The notes under the pieces are model-generated. The model had not been told where the DNA came from. It searched no databases and saw only the letters and a list, made by a program, of their open reading frames with translations. Below, piece by piece: positions 22,414 to 26,397 of a stretch of DNA of 26,397 bases. How positions within the stretch are numbered: position 1 is the stretch's first letter; the number at the start of each line of letters is the position of its first letter. The DNA comes from a virus. The translations under genes and the position numbers were made by a program. Location of the stretch: positions 1 through 26,397 of the IMG/VR virus record IMGVR_UViG_3300025736_000167; one strand, given 5' to 3'.

Positions 22414-22451
22414 AGTAAAGCTTTTTTTTTAAACTGGATTCATGCTTTACT
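22414..22451. other. Inverted repeat with T-run before the secreted-protein gene
   Basis: AGTAAAGC (22414-22421) and GCTTTACT (22444-22451) are perfect inverted repeats, 22 bases apart, enclosing a run of T (22422-22430). TATATATAG follows and may be a -10 region for the forward gene. It could be an operator or a leader hairpin. Confidence 0.4.
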
Positions 22452-22482
22452 ATATATAGAAGTAGACAATGTTAGGAAATGT

Positions 22483-22746
22483 ATGAAAATGTTGTTACTT
22501 TTGTCGTGTCTTTTTTGTATATATCATTCTGTTCAATCTTGTGGACTAATGGTATGGGGAAACAGTGCCTCGTCCGATCTCGTTAGTGCTAGCGCATCTT
22601 TTAGTAATAATTTTAACTACTGGCAAACGTTTCACAGTTTTAATATCAATTACAATGATCTGTTCATATTGTTGACCACGGATTGCATTTTCCACATTTT
22701 ATTCATTGGCATAATAGTTTACTTAATATATTATTCACGTTTTTAA
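22483..22746 (+). CDS. Small exported membrane protein, unrecognised
   Basis: 87 residues. A signal peptide (MKMLLLLSCLFCIYHSVQS) is followed by CGLMVWG; Cys20 comes after VQS, close to but not quite a lipobox, so a lipoprotein is possible. Residues ~27-57 are Ser/Asn/Phe-rich (SDLVSASASFSNNFNY). Residues ~59-82 form a membrane segment (FHILFIGIIVYLIYY) ending in a basic residue. TAGGAAAT precedes ATG. It would sit in the envelope facing outward. A spanin-like, exclusion or host-surface role are options, none proven. Its own divergent regulator suggests expression independent of the tail operon. Confidence 0.6.
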   Translation: MKMLLLLSCLFCIYHSVQSCGLMVWGNSASSDLVSASASFSNNFNYWQTFHSFNINYNDLFILLTTDCIFHILFIGIIVYLIYYSRF

Positions 22747-22758
22747 AAAGGAGACGTA

Positions 22759-22962
22759 ATGGAACTTAAATCAACAGTTATATTAGAAGTTAAACGAGGT
22801 GAATTTGTTTTTAGAATGGAATTACCTGTTGGAGCTCCCTTGGGCGATACCTATGAGGCTGGTTGGGACTTTTTGAAAAAGATTAATGATTTAATGACTG
22901 ATGCCATTGAAAAAGCTAAGCCACAAACCAATAAAGAAATTTCTGGCGAGCGAGATGAGTAA
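22759..22962 (+). CDS. Small conserved-type phage protein
   Basis: 67 residues: MELKSTVILEVKRGEFVFRM, then ELPVGAPLGDTYEAGWDFL, then a helix (KKINDLMTDAIEKAKP) and a polar tail. The G-A-P-(L/I)-G-(E/D)-x-Y-(D/E)-A pattern is familiar from short proteins upstream of fibre genes in several phages, without known function. AAAAAGGAG lies between two ACGT sequences just before ATG. It overlaps the next gene by eight bases, so it belongs to the fibre operon. Confidence 0.65.
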   Translation: MELKSTVILEVKRGEFVFRMELPVGAPLGDTYEAGWDFLKKINDLMTDAIEKAKPQTNKEISGERDE

Positions 22963-23293
22963 TCTTACACGAGCACGTGCTATTGAGTTATTATTCTATG
23001 ATCCCAATGATCTCGACCCAGTAGTTTGGCATGTTGTAACTGATAGTCTCGAAGAATCATGTTTTCTTGTACGGTTTACTAATAGTAGCGATTCGATTAT
23101 TTATCTATCATACGATAAGGGTGTAACAACTCATGATGTATCAATTCCAGATTCTGTAGTCGAAATTCAATTTCAGAGCAATGCTCCATATTCTGGCAGA
23201 TCTAACAGTATTGCTAAAGGTACTTCCATATATGTACGTGGAAGACCTGATGATGGAATATTTTGTATATCAGGGTATACATATGTGGAATAA
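22955..23293 (+). CDS. Small beta-rich tail protein, paralogue 1
   Basis: 112 residues from the ATG at 22955 inside the end of the previous gene; an earlier in-frame ATG at 22901 lies deep in it. The order NLTRARAIELLFYDPNDL, SCFLVRFTNSSDSIIYLSYD, VSIPDSVVEIQF, then AKGTSIYVRGRP and GIFCISGYTYVE is shared in outline with the next two genes: F-x-N-x-(S/T), a short strand, a K-G-T-x-(I/F)-x-(V/I) strand and a final G-Y/F-x-Y. Typical of small trimeric tail or fibre-base proteins; no named family. Cysteines are unusual for a virion surface protein. Confidence 0.6.
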   Translation: MSNLTRARAIELLFYDPNDLDPVVWHVVTDSLEESCFLVRFTNSSDSIIYLSYDKGVTTHDVSIPDSVVEIQFQSNAPYSGRSNSIAKGTSIYVRGRPDDGIFCISGYTYVE

Positions 23294-23295
23294 CA

Positions 23296-23640
23296 ATGCA
23301 AATCAAAAATAGAGCACGCGCTTTGCCTACATGTATACTTGATGGGGCCCTCTTTCCCATTAATCCAATGGTCTATTGCCCACCATTAACAGCACCGATA
23401 TTTAGGCTTTCGATTTATAATAACCTAAAATTTGGCGCTGCATATTTATACATAGATGGAAACGCGGCTGATGTTATATTTTCTGAAATGCCATTACATA
23501 TCGATACTCAGAAATTTAACTCATATAGCGAGAGAACTACATTATTCCCCAAAGGTACCATTTTTAGTATTGATAATGAAGAAGATTTTAACGCTGGTTC
23601 AGTAATTTTAGTAGGTTATACCTATTACTGGGAGGTCTAA
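23296..23640 (+). CDS. Small beta-rich tail protein, paralogue 2
   Basis: 114 residues, ATG two bases after the preceding stop. IFRLSIYNNLKFGAAYLYID, then IFSEMPLHIDTQKF, LFPKGTIFSID and SVILVGYTYYWEV follow the same order as its neighbours but with low identity. The N-terminus is distinct (IKNRARALPTCILD and YCPPLTAPI). The weak RBS (GGAATAAC) suggests coupling. The stop shares one base with the next ATG. Confidence 0.6.
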   Translation: MQIKNRARALPTCILDGALFPINPMVYCPPLTAPIFRLSIYNNLKFGAAYLYIDGNAADVIFSEMPLHIDTQKFNSYSERTTLFPKGTIFSIDNEEDFNAGSVILVGYTYYWEV

Positions 23641-23993
23641 TGGGCATACAAACTTCTATACGTTTAGAAATAGCCCCCGCAGCAAGTAAATTATGGAATG
23701 CCATTGTCGTAGGTTATACCACTTTGGGTAATCCTATTAGCAACCGAGCACGCATGATTCTTTTGCAGAATTTTACGAATGGTGATTTGTGGATATCAAA
23801 AAATGGTGTAGATGATCATATTCCCTTAGGTTCACGATCATTCATGTTACTTGATATCATGTCAAATCAATCGGCACAAGGCATGTCCTTTTATGTTTCA
23901 AAAGGAACACAATTCTATGTCAAATGGCTTGAAGCTGCTGGTCCCGCTTCTGGTAGTGTTTACATGACATATTTCTACGGTTCGGAGGAATGA
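23640..23993 (+). CDS. Small beta-rich tail protein, paralogue 3
   Basis: 117 residues with the clearest family pattern: NRARMILLQNFTNGDLWISK, then NGVDDHIPLGSRSFMLLDI, SNQSAQGMSFYVSKGTQFYV and SGSVYMTYFYG. Proteins of this form occur next to tail-fibre genes in other phages, from memory. GGGAGG is upstream of ATG, and the start overlaps the previous stop (TAATG). It ends one base before the long fibre gene. Probable fibre-base or fibre-tip accessory. Confidence 0.65.
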   Translation: MGIQTSIRLEIAPAASKLWNAIVVGYTTLGNPISNRARMILLQNFTNGDLWISKNGVDDHIPLGSRSFMLLDIMSNQSAQGMSFYVSKGTQFYVKWLEAAGPASGSVYMTYFYGSEE

Positions 23994-23994
23994 T

Positions 23995-25824
23995 ATGTCA
24001 CAATCAGGTTCTTTATTTGTAACACCTCCAGTTGGAGCCGGCGTCCAGTATTTAGGCGATGGAACTCTTGATAATAACGTAGGACCAGATCTTGGTGGTC
24101 TTATATCTATTCTCGGCACTGCAGGCGATGTTATTGTAGCATACAATACACATGCAAACGCTGTAACATTAAGCACAGTCGGGAATGCTGCAAGCTTTGA
24201 TGCGGATGTGGGGGCTGCTGTACCTGTTGCTGGTGTACTTAAGGTTTTTGGCACTGCCAATAAGGTTACTACAGCAGCTGAAGATGATAAGGTAACTATA
24301 TCATTGCCCAATAATGTCACTATTCCAGGCGACTTTCAGGCCGCTAATGTTGTTTCATCGGGTGCTATTAATTGCGCAACAGTAGTAACAACAGGAATAG
24401 TTACAGTTGGAGGTAATATCAGCATCACAGGGAATATGAGTGGAGTTGCCAATATTGTTTGTTCTGGAATAATATCAACGACTAGTACAATTGGAGGATT
24501 TGTATCATATGCAGCGCTAGAACATTTCGCCTATTATACTACCTATGGCGATATAGCAACTGTCCATGGCAATTTAGGAACTGTTCATGGTAGAGTTTCT
24601 GGCAAAACTTTGATTGTTGAGACTACTGCAACTATCAGTTCACTTAATGTACCAGGCATACTATCTAATACAAATGCTGGTCTCATACAATCATCAGCTG
24701 GTGCTAATGGACAAGTACTTATTGGTGGCGGCGCAGCTCCCGCTTGGCGTAATCTTACAGCTGGCAATGGAATAGTTGTAGGTAATCTAGCTAATTCAAT
24801 AACAATAGGTCTTAATAATAATATTGTTCTACCAGGTACTTTTGGGGCATCGTCAGTTACCTCCGATAATTTAATGACTGCAAGCAATGGCTTAACAGTT
24901 AGCAGTGGCAATGTTACTATCACTACTGGTAATGTTGATGTAAGTGGTGGCACCATGGCAGTTAGAGGCTCTATTTCGAGTACACATGCTGGAATATCGG
25001 CTGCTGGAACGATAGTTTCTAATAATTTAGAGACAGGATTTAGATCATATTCCCAAATTGGTCATTTAGCTTTTTTCACTGAAAATGGTGATATATCCGC
25101 TTTTAATGGTAATATCGTCGCATCAGGCGGGACTATTATTGGTAGCCATTTAAATGTAACTTTCAATGCAACTATAGACTCGCTTAATGTACCAGGCATA
25201 TTATCTAATACAAATACTGGTCTCATACGATCATCAGCTGGTACTAATGGACAAGTACTTATTGGTGGCGGCGCAGCTCCCGCTTGGCGTAATATTACAG
25301 CTGGTACGGGAATATCAATAACTAATGCAGCTAACTCAATAACGATTACTAATTCAGGTGTAGGTGGCGTTAAGGCAGCATTTTTTGCACAACTAAATGC
25401 ACCAAAAGTTAATATTTCTGGCGATGGCTCAACATATTTATTCAAGGGACCAGATCTTACTGAATCATATGATACAACAAATTCATTTAGCCATAATACT
25501 AATCCGGCACGATTTGTTGCTCCAGTTAATGGGATATATCAATTTACGTTGTCTGTTTCACCTTCAGCAGGGTCACAATTTTTTCATTACACAAATACTC
25601 TCAATATATATGCACCTGGAAGAACTTATATATTGACTCGTACGCCGATAATTACACGTGATATGCAAGGAACACAGGGTGATATATCCCAACTAACAAC
25701 TAATATACAACTAACGATTGGTCAACAAGTATCCTTTGGCTTTGAATCTCAATCTGGTACGGGTGTAAAAAATTGTTCTTTAGTAGCGTATGACACTTAT
25801 ATCACAGGTTTTCAAATCTCATAA
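23995..25824 (+). CDS. Tail fibre with internal duplication and C1q-like tip
   Basis: 609 residues, mostly Gly/Asn/Thr/Ser-rich beta repeats. The N-terminus (SQSGSLFVTPPVGAGVQYLG) is a virion-attachment type. Residues ~165-280 and ~345-460 are two copies of a 180-residue unit, each ending with SLNVPGILSNTN and NGQVLIGGGAAPAWRN. Residues ~461-609 resemble the C1q/TNF-like jelly roll: AFFAQLNAPKVNISGDG, then the hallmark FVAPVNGIYQFTLSV, and a closing AYDTYITGFQIS. That domain forms trimers and binds proteins or sugars. The protein should be a trimeric fibre whose C1q-like tip contacts the host. TTCGGAGGAATGAT precedes ATG. Confidence 0.82.
   Translation: MSQSGSLFVTPPVGAGVQYLGDGTLDNNVGPDLGGLISILGTAGDVIVAYNTHANAVTLSTVGNAASFDADVGAAVPVAGVLKVFGTANKVTTAAEDDKVTISLPNNVTIPGDFQAANVVSSGAINCATVVTTGIVTVGGNISITGNMSGVANIVCSGIISTTSTIGGFVSYAALEHFAYYTTYGDIATVHGNLGTVHGRVSGKTLIVETTATISSLNVPGILSNTNAGLIQSSAGANGQVLIGGGAAPAWRNLTAGNGIVVGNLANSITIGLNNNIVLPGTFGASSVTSDNLMTASNGLTVSSGNVTITTGNVDVSGGTMAVRGSISSTHAGISAAGTIVSNNLETGFRSYSQIGHLAFFTENGDISAFNGNIVASGGTIIGSHLNVTFNATIDSLNVPGILSNTNTGLIRSSAGTNGQVLIGGGAAPAWRNITAGTGISITNAANSITITNSGVGGVKAAFFAQLNAPKVNISGDGSTYLFKGPDLTESYDTTNSFSHNTNPARFVAPVNGIYQFTLSVSPSAGSQFFHYTNTLNIYAPGRTYILTRTPIITRDMQGTQGDISQLTTNIQLTIGQQVSFGFESQSGTGVKNCSLVAYDTYITGFQIS
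24627..24764 (+). repeat. Fibre repeat, copy 1
   Basis: The first of two 138-base segments lying exactly 540 bases apart; by my count they differ at 10 positions. It encodes the SLNVPGILSNTN to PAWRN part. The longest identical stretch exceeds 50 bases. Beyond it the similarity continues only at protein level. Confidence 0.9.
25167..25304 (+). repeat. Fibre repeat, copy 2
   Basis: Second copy, 540 bases downstream of the first and in the same frame, just before the C1q-like tip. Direct repeats this close can recombine and delete or add one 180-residue unit, changing fibre length. Confidence 0.9.
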
Positions 25825-25843
25825 TTCTTAAAAAGGAGAATTA
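25822..25843 (+). promoter_or_regulatory. RBS-loop hairpin before the last gene
   Basis: TAATTCT (25822-25828) pairs perfectly with AGAATTA (25837-25843). The loop TAAAAAGG carries most of the Shine-Dalgarno AAAAAGGAG. It starts on the fibre stop codon's last bases and ends three bases before the ATG. Confidence 0.5.
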
Positions 25844-25846
25844 GAA

Positions 25847-26395
25847 ATGTCTAAAAATGTAAACAATTTATCCTCTTATGGACAAAACCAACCACTTATT
25901 GGTGTTTTTGATCCGCCGATAGCATCAAAACGCAATCCGACTGGTAACGATAAAGCATCCATCGGGCGTGTTTGGGTTAACAAACTAACAAATACTATTT
26001 ATATCCTGTCTAGTTTTGCAGGAGGTCAAGCAGTCTGGACAGCGGTCGATAATTCAGGTGCAACAGGTATAACGTGGTCGCGTGAAGCAGGTGCGGCAGT
26101 CGCTATGACTAATAATCATGGTTATGTGAATACTAATGCCGGACTCACTACTTTTACATTACCTGCAGTTTCACCCCTAGGGTCGGTAATTAAGATAATC
26201 GGTGAAGGCGCTGGAGGATGGCGAATCAATGCCCAAGCAGGTCAAAACTTTAGATTTGGTCAAGTTCCAGGTGTGGCAGGTGGAAGCATAAGAATCCCTA
26301 TCAACCATACATATGCGTCTATTTCATTGATTACGTCTGTAGCAAATACAACATTTGAAGTAGTTTCAACTAATGACAATATAAACGTTACTTAA
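25847..26395 (+). CDS. Fibre-like virion protein
   Basis: 182 residues, complete, ending two bases before the window edge. The start (SSYGQNQPLIGVFDPPIASK; then ASIGRVWVNKLTNTIYIL) is typical of phage fibre attachment regions with a W-V-(N/D) strand. The rest is a beta unit: TGITWSREAGAAVAMTNNHG, then TFTLPAVSPLGSVIKIIGEG, GGWRINAQAGQNFRFG and ISLITSVANTTFEVVS. This unit (N-x-G-Y, LP-x-x-x-x-x-G-x-x-(I/V)-x-(I/V)-x-G, GGW-(R/K)-I-x-(A/Q)) is repeated in other large phage fibres and surface proteins, from memory. Probably a second fibre or a cap for the preceding one. Confidence 0.7.
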   Translation: MSKNVNNLSSYGQNQPLIGVFDPPIASKRNPTGNDKASIGRVWVNKLTNTIYILSSFAGGQAVWTAVDNSGATGITWSREAGAAVAMTNNHGYVNTNAGLTTFTLPAVSPLGSVIKIIGEGAGGWRINAQAGQNFRFGQVPGVAGGSIRIPINHTYASISLITSVANTTFEVVSTNDNINVT

Positions 26396-26397
26396 AA

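Noticed and set aside
24585-25445. Two long reverse-strand frames antisense to the fibre gene
   Set aside because: Both mirror the repeated Gly/Ala/Thr-rich coding sequence, lack ribosome binding sites and show the same duplication as the fibre.
1-26397. Stop-codon recoding (TAG or TGA read through)
   Set aside because: TAA, TAG and TGA all end well-supported genes next to correct downstream starts, so the standard bacterial code fits.

Overview
This window is part of a tailed bacteriophage (or prophage) genome with short-tailed, podovirus-like architecture. The evidence is an ordered set of virion genes: a RusA-type resolvase, a small-terminase candidate, the large terminase, a P22-type portal, a scaffold, an N4 gp56-type major capsid protein, head-tail and nozzle-type tail proteins, Gln/Gly-rich internal (ejection-type) proteins and long beta-rich fibres. 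There is no tape-measure, sheath or tail-tube gene. The DNA is AT-rich, most genes carry strong AAGGAG-type ribosome binding sites, TAA, TAG and TGA all act as stops, and many genes overlap or abut. No integrase, lysin, DNA polymerase, tRNA or CRISPR array is visible.

Layout. Bases 1-345 are the 3' end of an unrecognised gene beginning in a 15-bp tandem repeat. Bases 458-5125 form the packaging block (RusA, TerS candidate, TerL, two tiny membrane proteins, portal). Bases 5179-5975 hold four very small genes with hairpins between and after them. Bases 6082-7238 hold a conserved-type protein and the scaffold. A reverse-strand island (7360-10597) then separates scaffold from capsid. It holds a ribbon-helix-helix regulator, a catalytically degenerate RNase H-like protein, a small protein resembling the C-terminal domain of clamp-loader tau, a small unknown, a thymidine kinase with an N-terminal signal peptide, a secreted Gly/Ala-rich protein and a four-helix membrane protein. 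Bases 10762-17805 are the capsid and tail block. A fibre-like gene runs backward at 17806-18360. Bases 18435-21973 encode three internal virion protein candidates. Bases 22171-22746 hold a second ribbon-helix-helix regulator divergent from a small secreted or membrane protein, with 9-bp operator-like repeats between them. Bases 22759-26395 hold a small conserved protein, three tandem paralogues, a repeat-built fibre with a C1q-like tip and a last fibre-like protein.

How it fits together. RusA would clear branched DNA for packaging by TerS/TerL through the portal into a shell of scaffold and capsid protein. The adaptor and nozzle proteins would build the short tail, the Gln/Gly-rich proteins would be ejected with the DNA, and the fibre genes would bind the host. 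The least explained parts are the reverse island and the 22.2-22.7 kb cassette. Both pair an Arc/CopG-like regulator with products that appear to be exported. Host: the signal peptides (short hydrophobic core, then Met directly after the predicted cleavage site in two of three) and the low GC suggest a bacterium such as an intracellular symbiont of protists (Dependentiae-like). This is only a weak inference.
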